Shown: one piece after another, positions 1-6,358 of the stretch
Layout: each line of letters begins with the position of its first letter
Numbering within the stretch: the stretch's first letter is position 1
NCBI GenBank assembly: GCA_903902945.1
Contig: CAIUWU010000155.1
Location: 1 to 7,567, forward strand
DNA: 7,567 nt
From: an uncultured Pseudomonadota bacterium
Lineage (GTDB): Bacteria > Pseudomonadota > Gammaproteobacteria > Methylococcales > Methylomonadaceae
Reading direction: 5' to 3'
The notes under the pieces: generated by a model
The model's database searches: none
Told to the model about the DNA's origin: nothing
The model's input: only the letters and a program-made list of their open reading frames with translations
Made by a program: the position numbers and the translations under genes

Positions 1-16
1 CCTCAGAAGCTGTCGC

Positions 17-43
17 CTCACTCAGCCTTAGCGACCAAGTGAG
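17..43 (-). other. Stem-loop at the predicted 5' end of a transcript leaving the window
   Basis: Read as minus-strand RNA, these 27 bases fold into an uninterrupted 11-pair stem closed by the five-base loop GCUAA. Eight pairs are Watson-Crick and three are G-U. On the plus strand the G-U positions become C-A mismatches, so the long stem exists only in minus-strand RNA. No T-run follows, so it is not an intrinsic terminator. It begins about seven bases after the -10 box of the promoter described at 50-78, so it would sit at the extreme 5' end of that transcript. Such a hairpin could stabilise a messenger leader or open a small structured RNA. I could not match it to a known RNA family, and the rest is outside the window. 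Confidence 0.5.
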
Positions 44-49
44 CCGCTC

Positions 50-78
50 ATTCTATACATACATTTGAGATCGGTCAA
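50..78 (-). promoter_or_regulatory. Predicted sigma-70 promoter firing away from xerC towards the window edge
   Basis: On the minus strand there is a -35 box TTGACC (73-78), a 17-base spacer and a -10 box TAGAAT (50-55). Each box matches five of six consensus positions and the spacing is optimal. The predicted start is near 42-44. The -35 box begins seven bases after the xerC stop codon, and no terminator lies between them, so the downstream unit may receive both read-through and its own transcription. The gene or RNA it drives is not in the window. Confidence 0.6.
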
Positions 79-85
79 GTAATTC

Positions 86-973
86 TTAATTTTTCTTTGC
101 TCGAGGATGACTTTTGTCGTAAACCGAGGCCAAATGCTGAAAATCCAAATGCGTATAGATTTGTGTCGTATTGATATCACTATGCCCCAACAACTCTTGC
201 ACCGCCCTTATATCCTGACTGGCTTCCAGCAAATGACTAGCAAACGAATGCCGCAGCATATGAGGATGCACATGCTCTTGAAGGCCTTGTGCTTTAGACC
301 ACCTCTCTAATCGCAGTTGCACACTTCGCACTGACAGGCGCACAGCTTGCCTCGAGACAAACATACTGCTACCACCCTCAGGCCTGACCTGCAACCATCG
401 ATCAATCGCGATCATCGCTTTGCTGCCGACCGGCAATTGCCTGGCTTTCCCACCTTTAGCAAACCGCACTCTGACATAGCCCTCTTCAGGACTCAAGTCT
501 GCAACATCAAGCATCACCAGCTCACTTAGCCTTAAGCCGGAAGAATAAAACAGCTCAAACATAGCCAGATCCCGAATCTCAAACCAGCTATCGGCAGCAG
601 CACTTAACAAGCCATGCATCTGATCGACATCCAGCGTTTTGGGCAATTTCTTGATCGACTTTGGCGCACGGACGGTCTTGGCAGGATTAACGCTCGCCCA
701 GCCGTTTTTGATCAGATACCGGTAGAAGCCTCTAATAACCGACAACTCACGCTGAATAGTCCGACCACTCACCGACTCTGCATGCCGGATGGCACTATAC
801 TGACGGATATGGACAACCTGTAATTCTGCCCAGTCGCAAATAGCGCATCGATCACAAAACATTTGCAGCGACGCCAAATCCCGTCGATAGGCCATCAGGG
901 TTTGTCGGGAATACCCGGCAACTGCCAGCGCCTCAAAATACATTTGAAGCCGCTGCACAGATAGCTGGTGCAT
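86..973 (-). CDS. xerC: Tyrosine recombinase XerC
   Basis: This is a site-specific tyrosine recombinase that, with XerD, resolves chromosome dimers at the dif site during cell division (family knowledge). The 295-residue product is close to the usual XerC length of about 300. Residues 1-90 form the SAM-like core-binding domain, and residues 110-285 form the catalytic domain. The full catalytic set is visible: Arg148 in GLRLSELV, Lys173 in FAKGGKARQLP, His238 and Arg241 in HPHMLRHSFASHLL, His264 in LLGHSDINTTQ and the nucleophile Tyr273 in IYTHLD. The ATG start overlaps the DUF484 stop by one base (TAATG), implying translational coupling. Its position after dapF and DUF484 is the conserved gammaproteobacterial context and favours XerC over XerD or a phage integrase. 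The frame is intact. Confidence 0.96.
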   Translation of the reverse strand: MHQLSVQRLQMYFEALAVAGYSRQTLMAYRRDLASLQMFCDRCAICDWAELQVVHIRQYSAIRHAESVSGRTIQRELSVIRGFYRYLIKNGWASVNPAKTVRAPKSIKKLPKTLDVDQMHGLLSAAADSWFEIRDLAMFELFYSSGLRLSELVMLDVADLSPEEGYVRVRFAKGGKARQLPVGSKAMIAIDRWLQVRPEGGSSMFVSRQAVRLSVRSVQLRLERWSKAQGLQEHVHPHMLRHSFASHLLEASQDIRAVQELLGHSDINTTQIYTHLDFQHLASVYDKSHPRAKKN

Positions 974-1653
974 TAAGCTTTATCTGCCAGCAAAGCAATC
1001 AGCCGAGTACCGACCACTTCACTCATCTGAGTCAGAAACAGGCTGCCCATGCTGTAATGAAAACGCCCCTCATCACGGCTACCAATTGCCAGCAAGCCTT
1101 CCATCTCGGTGAATACCATCGGAATAATTGCTGCCGAGCGCACATCCGGCGCAGCATCACCAAACAAAAAACACGCCTGAGGAAATGACGGCCTGCCACA
1201 GCGCGGCTTATTCTGGATTAGCTCATCCGCAAAATATTTCAATCCGGCATCATGCGCTGCAACAAATAAATTGCTAACGGGCGACTCAGGACATTCCTTG
1301 ATAATCTTGATCGCAACAAAATCAGTCAGGAAACACTCTTTCAAGACTTCGGCGAGATTGGCAACCACATCTTCGAGATCACGCGCCTCTAGCATCGCCA
1401 AAGTCAGCTCATGCATCCGATTAAAGGCCGCATCATTATCCCTGGCGATGTCGATCAAAGCAGCAAGCTGACTCTCCTGCTCTTTATGCTTGAGCCTGAA
1501 AACTTCCAGTTGCTTTGATATCAGAGAGATCGCATTACCACTGGGATGCGGGATATGCATTTTTTCCAAAAGCTCAAGATGATGCTGAAAAAAATCAGGA
1601 TGATTCAGCAAATAGTCAACTACAGCCTGCTCATCCATATCTTTAGCTCTCAT
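973..1653 (-). CDS. DUF484 family protein (GAF-like), function unknown
   Basis: The 226-residue product belongs to the DUF484 family (E. coli YigA is a member), whose role is not established. The N-terminal signature is clear: VVDYLLNHPDFFQHH at residues 11-25, IPHPSGNAISLI at 34-45, then Gln48 and a short charged helix likely to be a coiled coil (46-70). Residues about 75-224 look like a GAF-type alpha/beta domain, but no ligand-binding residues can be assigned. It has no signal peptide or membrane segment, so it is probably cytoplasmic. Its ATG overlaps the dapF TGA by four bases (ATGA), and its stop overlaps the xerC start by one base. Met6 is a possible alternative start. Neither Met1 nor Met6 has a strong Shine-Dalgarno, consistent with coupling to dapF translation. 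Confidence 0.9.
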   Translation of the reverse strand: MRAKDMDEQAVVDYLLNHPDFFQHHLELLEKMHIPHPSGNAISLISKQLEVFRLKHKEQESQLAALIDIARDNDAAFNRMHELTLAMLEARDLEDVVANLAEVLKECFLTDFVAIKIIKECPESPVSNLFVAAHDAGLKYFADELIQNKPRCGRPSFPQACFLFGDAAPDVRSAAIIPMVFTEMEGLLAIGSRDEGRFHYSMGSLFLTQMSEVVGTRLIALLADKA

Positions 1654-2480
1654 ATTTGCATTTGACCTTCAAAAACCGTAACCGCCGGCCCGCTCATCAA
1701 TACCGGCTTACCGCGTCCTTCCCAATTAATGTTGAGATGCCCGCCTGGAAGACTAACATCTACCTGGCGATCCAAGAGCCCCAGCTCGACACCAGCAACC
1801 ACCGCAGCACAAGCACCGCTACCACACGCCAAAGTTTCTGCAGCACCACGCTCATAAACACGCAATTTGACCGTTTGCCGATCGACAATCTGCATAAAAC
1901 CAATATTGGCTCGCTCAGGAAAAAGGCTATGCGACTCCATCTGCGCTCCCCATTGCTCAACTGGCGCCGTAGCCACATCTTCCACCACAATCACCGCATG
2001 CGGATTGCCCATGGAAACTGCGGCAAAGGAGACAACTGTATTATTCAGCTGCGCCTGATACAACAAGGCCTGTTCGGCAACAGCCAATGGTATCTGCTCC
2101 GGCGCATGCCTGGGCACACCCATATTGACAGTAATCAAGCCCTGATCGTCAAACCTCAACAACAACTGTCCGGCATCAGTATCGACAATAACCGGATTTT
2201 TATCGGTCAACCCCTTGTCGCTGACAAAACGAGCAAAACATCTGGCACCGTTTCCACACTGAGCCACTTCACTGCCATCAGCATTAAAGATCCGGTATTT
2301 GAAATCGGCATTCTGCCGCAACGGTCTTTCAACCAGTAATAACTGATCGCAACCAACACCAAAATGCCGGTCGGCAATCCGGCGAACCTGTTCCGCATCG
2401 AGTTCGATAGCTTGGTTGATGGCATCAATAACAACAAAGTCATTGCCAAGACCATGCATTTTGGTGAAGTTAATCAACAT
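1650..2480 (-). CDS. dapF: Diaminopimelate epimerase DapF
   Basis: This cytoplasmic, cofactor-independent epimerase converts LL- to meso-diaminopimelate, which serves both peptidoglycan and lysine synthesis. With the ATG at 2478-2480 the protein has 276 residues, matching the family. The start FTKMHGLGNDFVVID is typical. The two catalytic cysteines are Cys75 in NADGSEVAQCGNGARC and Cys219 in AETLACGSGACAAVV, each at the centre of one half of the pseudo-symmetric fold. Substrate-binding motifs GNPHAV (158-163) and ANIGF (191-195) are present. A longer reading from an ATG at 2510 would overlap lysA by 20 bases and add ten unconserved residues. The shorter start has AAGGA seven bases upstream and is preferred. 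It follows lysA, which uses its product, and overlaps DUF484 by four bases. Confidence 0.97.
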   Translation of the reverse strand: MLINFTKMHGLGNDFVVIDAINQAIELDAEQVRRIADRHFGVGCDQLLLVERPLRQNADFKYRIFNADGSEVAQCGNGARCFARFVSDKGLTDKNPVIVDTDAGQLLLRFDDQGLITVNMGVPRHAPEQIPLAVAEQALLYQAQLNNTVVSFAAVSMGNPHAVIVVEDVATAPVEQWGAQMESHSLFPERANIGFMQIVDRQTVKLRVYERGAAETLACGSGACAAVVAGVELGLLDRQVDVSLPGGHLNINWEGRGKPVLMSGPAVTVFEGQMQI

Positions 2481-2487
2481 ATAAGCT

Positions 2488-2492
2488 TCCTT
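2488..2492 (-). promoter_or_regulatory. Ribosome binding site that decides the dapF start
   Basis: AAGGA lies seven bases upstream of the ATG at 2478-2480. It overlaps the lysA TAA stop (2491-2493), so ribosomes finishing lysA would release on the dapF site. This supports the 276-residue DapF rather than the longer form from 2510. Confidence 0.75.
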
Positions 2493-3738
2493 ATGGCAGT
2501 AATTGCTCACCTTGCCACAACTGCTGCAGAGTTTCGCGGGCTCTGATCACATGCACCTGATCGCCATCAACCATCACTTCAGCTGCTCTAGGCCTTGAGT
2601 TGTAATTAGAACTCATGGTGAAACCATAAGCCCCGGCCGAACGGACAGCCAGCAAATCATTGGGCGCCAAAGCCAGCTCACGCCCCTTACCTAGAAAGTC
2701 ACCAGTTTCACAAACCGGACCGACCAAATCCCAGACTTGTTGCGGCTGACTGGTTTCGGTACTGACTTTGACGATATCCTGCCAGGCACCATATAACGAA
2801 GGCCGGACCAAATCATTCATTGCCGCATCGATGATGGCAAAATTTTTATTGACGGTTGGTTTCAGGTATTCGACCCGAGTCAACAACACACCAGCGTTAC
2901 CGACAATCGCCCGACCCGGCTCCAGCAAAATCTCATAATCCAGATGCTCGAAGCGCTGCAGAATGGCGGCAATATAGTCTTGCGGCAACGGTGGCTGCTC
3001 ATCGCGGTAACGAATCCCCAAACCTCCACCTAAATCAATATGCTCCAGCTCAATACCTGCTTGCTGCAACGCAGCCACCAACGCCAGCACCCGATCAACG
3101 GCTGCCAGAAACGGCGAAATCTCGGTCAACTGAGAACCAATATGACAGTCAATTCCGACCACCTTAATATGACTCAGCTGCGCGGCACGACGGTATTCGG
3201 TAATCGCAGTATCAATATCGATCCCGAACTTGTTTTCTTTGAGTCCGGTCGAAATATAAGGGTGAGTTTTGGCATCGACATCAGGATTAACCCGAAACGA
3301 AACCGGCGCAATCACACCCAGTTGTGCAGCCAGCTGATTGATACGATCGAGTTCACCGCTGACTTCAATATTGAAACAGCGAATACCAGCCTGAAGCGCA
3401 GCCAGAATTTCGTCTTCCCGCTTACCCACTCCGGAAAAGACTACTCTATCAGCGCGGCCACCAGCGGCTAAAACCCGCTGCAACTCACCCAGCGATACGA
3501 TATCGAAACCTGATCCCAATTTCGCCAAGACATTAAGAACCGCCAGATTGGAATTCGCCTTTACTGCATAACAGATTAAATGCTTGTGATCGGCAAAAGC
3601 CTGATCAAAGGCACGCCAATTAGCTTCGAGCGTAGCTCGGGAATAGACATAACAAGGTGTACCAAATTCAGCAGCAATGCTTTCGAGAGACACACCCTCG
3701 GCGAACAACCGCTGTTGTCGATAGTTAAAATGATCCAT
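2491..3738 (-). CDS. lysA: Diaminopimelate decarboxylase LysA
   Basis: This PLP-dependent enzyme decarboxylates meso-diaminopimelate to L-lysine, the last step of lysine synthesis, in the cytoplasm. The 415-residue product matches the usual family length. It has an N-terminal alanine-racemase-like TIM barrel (about 30-280) and a C-terminal beta domain. The PLP lysine is Lys60 in YAVKANSN. His199 lies in CHIGSQ, the phosphate-binding glycine loop GGGLGI is at 237-242, and EPGRA is at 273-277. The catalytic cysteine of the partner subunit is Cys343 in GPVCETGDFLG, and Tyr371 is in GAYGFTMSSNYN. The start MDHFNYR is typical. Its ATG is two bases after the lptM stop, with no clear Shine-Dalgarno, so expression is probably coupled to lptM. 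dapF follows directly. Confidence 0.97.
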   Translation of the reverse strand: MDHFNYRQQRLFAEGVSLESIAAEFGTPCYVYSRATLEANWRAFDQAFADHKHLICYAVKANSNLAVLNVLAKLGSGFDIVSLGELQRVLAAGGRADRVVFSGVGKREDEILAALQAGIRCFNIEVSGELDRINQLAAQLGVIAPVSFRVNPDVDAKTHPYISTGLKENKFGIDIDTAITEYRRAAQLSHIKVVGIDCHIGSQLTEISPFLAAVDRVLALVAALQQAGIELEHIDLGGGLGIRYRDEQPPLPQDYIAAILQRFEHLDYEILLEPGRAIVGNAGVLLTRVEYLKPTVNKNFAIIDAAMNDLVRPSLYGAWQDIVKVSTETSQPQQVWDLVGPVCETGDFLGKGRELALAPNDLLAVRSAGAYGFTMSSNYNSRPRAAEVMVDGDQVHVIRARETLQQLWQGEQLLP

Positions 3739-3740
3739 GA

Positions 3741-3854
3741 TTATTGTTTAGGAACGTAAATAGGGGGAGGGTTATCAGGATTATATAGTGGGCCGGTTTG
3801 GCCACAAGCCTGAAGCAATAATAACCAGCAAAATAATTGAACGATTTTTTTCAT
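3741..3854 (-). CDS. lptM: Small outer-membrane lipoprotein LptM (formerly YifL)
   Basis: This 37-residue reading frame is below most gene-calling length limits. It starts MKKIVQLF, has a hydrophobic stretch (CWLLLL), and a lipobox LQAC with the lipidated cysteine at residue 18. The hallmark sequence CGQTGPLYNP follows, then a proline-rich tail ending IYVPKQ. That CGxxGPLY signature after a short type II signal peptide defines the LptM/YifL family. In E. coli the family assists maturation of the LptD/LptE lipopolysaccharide translocon at the outer membrane (family knowledge). Its place immediately before lysA and dapF is also the familiar one in Gammaproteobacteria. The stop codon is two bases before the lysA ATG. 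No good Shine-Dalgarno precedes the start; a probable promoter lies about 60 bases upstream. Confidence 0.92.
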   Translation of the reverse strand: MKKIVQLFCWLLLLQACGQTGPLYNPDNPPPIYVPKQ

Positions 3855-3912
3855 TATTAACGTCGATACCAGCTTCAGACCAAGCCGCTGTCTCAAAATT
3901 GAAATTGGCGGA

Positions 3913-3941
3913 AATATAGCACAGCCTCGACTTTTTAAACC
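3913..3941 (-). promoter_or_regulatory. Predicted extended -10 promoter for lptM-lysA-dapF-DUF484-xerC
   Basis: In the 90-base gap between pilQ and lptM the minus strand reads TGC-TATATT (3913-3921), an extended -10 element matching five of six consensus bases. The -35 region is weak: GGTTTA (3936-3941) at 17 bases spacing. Predicted transcription would start near 3906, giving a leader of about 50 bases before lptM. No intrinsic terminator is visible after pilQ, so read-through from the pilus operon is also possible. Confidence 0.5.
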
Positions 3942-3944
3942 ACA

Positions 3945-5858
3945 CTATCGACCGGCCAACAAAGACCTATCAACAATTTTGGGCGTGACAAATACCAGCA
4001 ATTCACTCTTGTCATGGCGACTGGACTGATTTTTGAATAGCCAGCCCAGACCCGGCAACTCTCCCAACCAAGGCACCAGATTATTGCCGTCGAGCAGATT
4101 ACTCTCGTAAACCCCGCCTAAGATCAGTGTTTCACCGTCCTCAACCTGGACTTTGGTCTTAATGCCTCTCCTGTCGATAGCAACATTCTCCTGACCACCG
4201 GTGATTACATTTTTTCCCTGAGAATCGCGAGTAATATCCAGCTCCATGATGACGCTGCCACCCGGGGTTATTTGTGGCGTCACATCCAACTGCAAGACTG
4301 CGTCCTTGAAATTGGTATTAATAATATTGGCGGTTTGTGTCGTATAGGGAATCTGCACCCCCTGACTGATAGTCGCTTTTACCCTGTCACTGGTCATCAC
4401 CCGAGGATTGGCGACCTGCTCACCCTGACCATCGGCCTGCATTGCTTGTATTTCCAGGTCCAACAAATAATTAGCGCCACTGGCCAGCGTACCGGCTAAT
4501 GTTGACATGCCACCGGTGGCCACTGCAGTTGCAGACTGGACGGTATAACCTAATTCGGCCAAACCATCGGCTTGCTGATAATCCCTGGCATTTGTTTTAA
4601 CCCCAAACTTGGTTCCCAAGTTACGGGCAAAATTGGTGTTGGCAACCACAATTCTCGCTTCGATGAATACCTGCCTGACCGGCACATCAAGCAAAGCTAC
4701 CATTTTATGAATTTCTTCCAGCGCCATTGGCGTGTCTTTAACAATTAGAACATTGGTGCGCGCATCAACAATCACCACCCCTCTGGGCGACACAATTCGC
4801 GTCCCTTCGCTTTTAACCGTCGCCCCTTCCTGCAGCATCACGCCCTGATGACCACCACTGACTCCGCATCCGCTCTGCATGACAGCGGAGCCGGCAGGCA
4901 ATGGTGTTGCAATCTGCGACGACTGACCAAAATTGCCAAAGCCCAGCAAGACATTACAGATTTCAACCGCTTTGGCGTAATTGATCTGAATCGTATCGGT
5001 TTTCAAAGGAATTAGCGCATCGATGACTTTTTGGGCATCCAGTTCATCACGTTCAATTTTGGTAATTTCTGCCGCCGGAGCAACCAGAATGACATTACCC
5101 TCTTGTCGTTTCGCCAACCCTTTGGTTTTCAAAATCAAATCCAGAGCCTGATCCCAGGGGACATCATTCAAGCGTAGCGTGAGATTACCGGACACCGTAT
5201 CGGCAGCAATAATATTCAACCCAGTAAAATCAGCCAGTACCTGCAAAACCGAACGCACATCGATATCCTGAAAATTTAACGATAGCTTATTGCCTTGGTA
5301 GGATCCCGGTTGATTTGTTCGAACTTTAGATTCAACGCCATGCACAGGGGCTAATTCAAGCTTGAAAACCTTGGCATTCAGATTACTTTGATAATTATAA
5401 TTTTCGTCGGCAACCCAAATTCTGATTAGCACTTCATCGGGACCCGATTCAATCTCCAGCTTGTTTGCCGGGGTTGCTGAATCAGCCAGATTCCAACTTG
5501 TCTGCAATCCTTGTTTCAACTGAACAGCCGGTAACTGTAACCGCAACTCGCCTGTATGCCGGCTGATTTTGACAATCGGATTTGGCTTTGCAAAAGTCAA
5601 ACTCAAATATCCCTGACCATGACCGCCTGTTTTGAATTCGATCGACTCCAGCATTTGCTCAGGCATCGAAGTCTCTGTAGCACGCAGCACATCAGAGACT
5701 TCACTATGGGTAAACGCCTCGGCCAGTTCAAGACTTTGATGATTCTGTTCGGCCGACCAACCGGAACTGAAACAGCCATTCAAGCCCAACAAGAACCAGA
5801 CCAGATAAGCCCTTAAACCAACAGTTTTAAATAATCCCGCCAACCCCATCATTAACAT
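3945..5858 (-). CDS. pilQ: Type IV pilus outer-membrane secretin PilQ
   Basis: PilQ forms the multimeric outer-membrane channel through which the type IV pilus leaves the cell. The 637-residue product is somewhat shorter than the roughly 700-residue Pseudomonas protein. The order is: signal peptide (1-36), one AMIN domain that probably binds peptidoglycan (about 67-168), N0/STN domain (191-262, KLSLNFQDIDVRSVLQVL), N1 secretin short domain (about 285-390) and beta-barrel secretin domain (about 395-628). The secretin signature VQVEDGETLILGGVYE is at 570-585, followed by VPWLGELPGLGWLF. N1 carries a Gly/Ser-rich insertion at about 308-352. The signal peptide holds an imperfect lipobox (LNGC, Cys29). 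The ATG at 5858 has AGGAG four bases upstream; the ATG at residue 4 is an alternative with nine-base spacing. pilP ends ten bases before. Confidence 0.96.
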   Translation of the reverse strand: MLMMGLAGLFKTVGLRAYLVWFLLGLNGCFSSGWSAEQNHQSLELAEAFTHSEVSDVLRATETSMPEQMLESIEFKTGGHGQGYLSLTFAKPNPIVKISRHTGELRLQLPAVQLKQGLQTSWNLADSATPANKLEIESGPDEVLIRIWVADENYNYQSNLNAKVFKLELAPVHGVESKVRTNQPGSYQGNKLSLNFQDIDVRSVLQVLADFTGLNIIAADTVSGNLTLRLNDVPWDQALDLILKTKGLAKRQEGNVILVAPAAEITKIERDELDAQKVIDALIPLKTDTIQINYAKAVEICNVLLGFGNFGQSSQIATPLPAGSAVMQSGCGVSGGHQGVMLQEGATVKSEGTRIVSPRGVVIVDARTNVLIVKDTPMALEEIHKMVALLDVPVRQVFIEARIVVANTNFARNLGTKFGVKTNARDYQQADGLAELGYTVQSATAVATGGMSTLAGTLASGANYLLDLEIQAMQADGQGEQVANPRVMTSDRVKATISQGVQIPYTTQTANIINTNFKDAVLQLDVTPQITPGGSVIMELDITRDSQGKNVITGGQENVAIDRRGIKTKVQVEDGETLILGGVYESNLLDGNNLVPWLGELPGLGWLFKNQSSRHDKSELLVFVTPKIVDRSLLAGR

Positions 5859-5861
5859 TGA

Positions 5862-5867
5862 TCTCCT
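5862..5867 (-). promoter_or_regulatory. Ribosome binding site of pilQ
   Basis: AGGAGA lies in the ten-base gap just after the pilP stop. It is four bases from the first ATG (5858) and nine from the second in-frame ATG (residue 4), so it does not decide firmly between them. The next gene upstream, pilP, uses the same short spacing, which leans towards the first. Confidence 0.65.
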
Positions 5868-5868
5868 G

Positions 5869-6348
5869 TCAGCGCACCAAGGTCATCACAGTGCTGATGC
5901 TTTCAGATAGCGGTTTATCAGTTGGCTCGGAAATCTCCAGACTATTGAGTGAAATCTTTTGCACCACTCCGGCATGCAGCCCTATATGCTGCCCGGACTG
6001 AATATGCACAATGTTCTTTTCTGCGGTTTTAATTAACGCCCAAGCCTGCCGCCGGTCCAATAAAGACCCCACCAGCTTCAGATTATCCAGAGCAAACATT
6101 TCCAACGGCTCTTTTTTTCTAAATGCAGCCTGTTCTTGCGACCATGAATCCTCCCAGACAAACGGATTTCTTGCTGAATCGACCATTACCGGCAACACCA
6201 TGTCCCGACCAATCTCATCAGGACTCGCCTGACTGATTACTTGATCATGAACATCAACAGTCATCAGCACGGATAAATCATCAATGCTTTCTTTATTGCA
6301 GGCGGTCAACCATAAGCCCAGACAGATAAGCAATACACTATTGTTCAT
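5869..6348 (-). CDS. pilP: Type IV pilus assembly lipoprotein PilP
   Basis: PilP is a periplasmic lipoprotein of the alignment subcomplex. In characterised systems it binds PilN/PilO through its N-terminal region and the PilQ N0 domain through its C-terminal beta domain. The 159-residue product has a type II signal peptide with lipobox LTAC and the lipidated Cys17. A flexible linker follows, with the conserved RNPF (about residues 57-60). The C-terminal beta domain runs from about 77 to 150 and contains LEMFALDNLKLVGSL, WALIKT, and the GQHIGLHAGVVQKI segment near 117-130. These match the family pattern of LxxLxxVG and GxxIGxxxGxVxxI. It lies nine bases after pilO and ten before pilQ, in the standard order. 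The product is slightly shorter than many PilP proteins but complete. Confidence 0.93.
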   Translation of the reverse strand: MNNSVLLICLGLWLTACNKESIDDLSVLMTVDVHDQVISQASPDEIGRDMVLPVMVDSARNPFVWEDSWSQEQAAFRKKEPLEMFALDNLKLVGSLLDRRQAWALIKTAEKNIVHIQSGQHIGLHAGVVQKISLNSLEISEPTDKPLSESISTVMTLVR

Positions 6349-6350
6349 TG

Positions 6351-6358
6351 CACCTCCT
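6351..6358 (-). promoter_or_regulatory. Strong ribosome binding site of pilP
   Basis: AGGAGGTG is a near-perfect anti-16S match. It begins on the last base of the pilO TGA stop, and the AGGAGG core ends four bases before the pilP ATG. It is the strongest Shine-Dalgarno in the window and fixes the pilP start. Confidence 0.8.

Noticed and set aside
17..43. Stem-loop after xerC as a rho-independent terminator
   Set aside because: No T-run follows the stem in the minus direction (the next bases are GCGACAGC) or in the plus direction, and the stem lies downstream of a promoter, at the predicted transcript start.
1..43. Start of RNase P RNA, 6S RNA or a known riboswitch
   Set aside because: The short visible part does not contain the diagnostic conserved segments of those RNAs that I can recall, and the rest is outside the window, so no family can be named.
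86..973. The tyrosine recombinase as a mobile-element or integron integrase
   Set aside because: Length, residue layout and the dapF-DUF484-xerC context match housekeeping XerC. There are no attachment-site repeats or cargo genes.
1656..2339. Long plus-strand open frame (227 codons) antisense to dapF
   Set aside because: It lies fully opposite a well-supported dapF, lacks any recognisable domain, has a His/Arg/Thr/Ser-rich composition typical of antisense frames, and has no promoter or ribosome site. It is a shadow of dapF codon use.
3040..3471. Plus-strand open frame (143 codons) opposite lysA
   Set aside because: It is entirely inside lysA, has no family resemblance and low-information composition; a shadow frame.
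3845..3851. Run of seven T on the plus strand as a terminator T-tract
   Set aside because: It is the complement of the ATG-AAA-AAA start of lptM and is not preceded by a GC-rich hairpin on the plus strand.
3863..3888. Short hairpin (CGGCTT/AAGCTG) in the pilQ-lptM gap as a terminator
   Set aside because: The stem is only six pairs including one G-U and no T-run follows, so it is too weak to call a terminator or attenuator.
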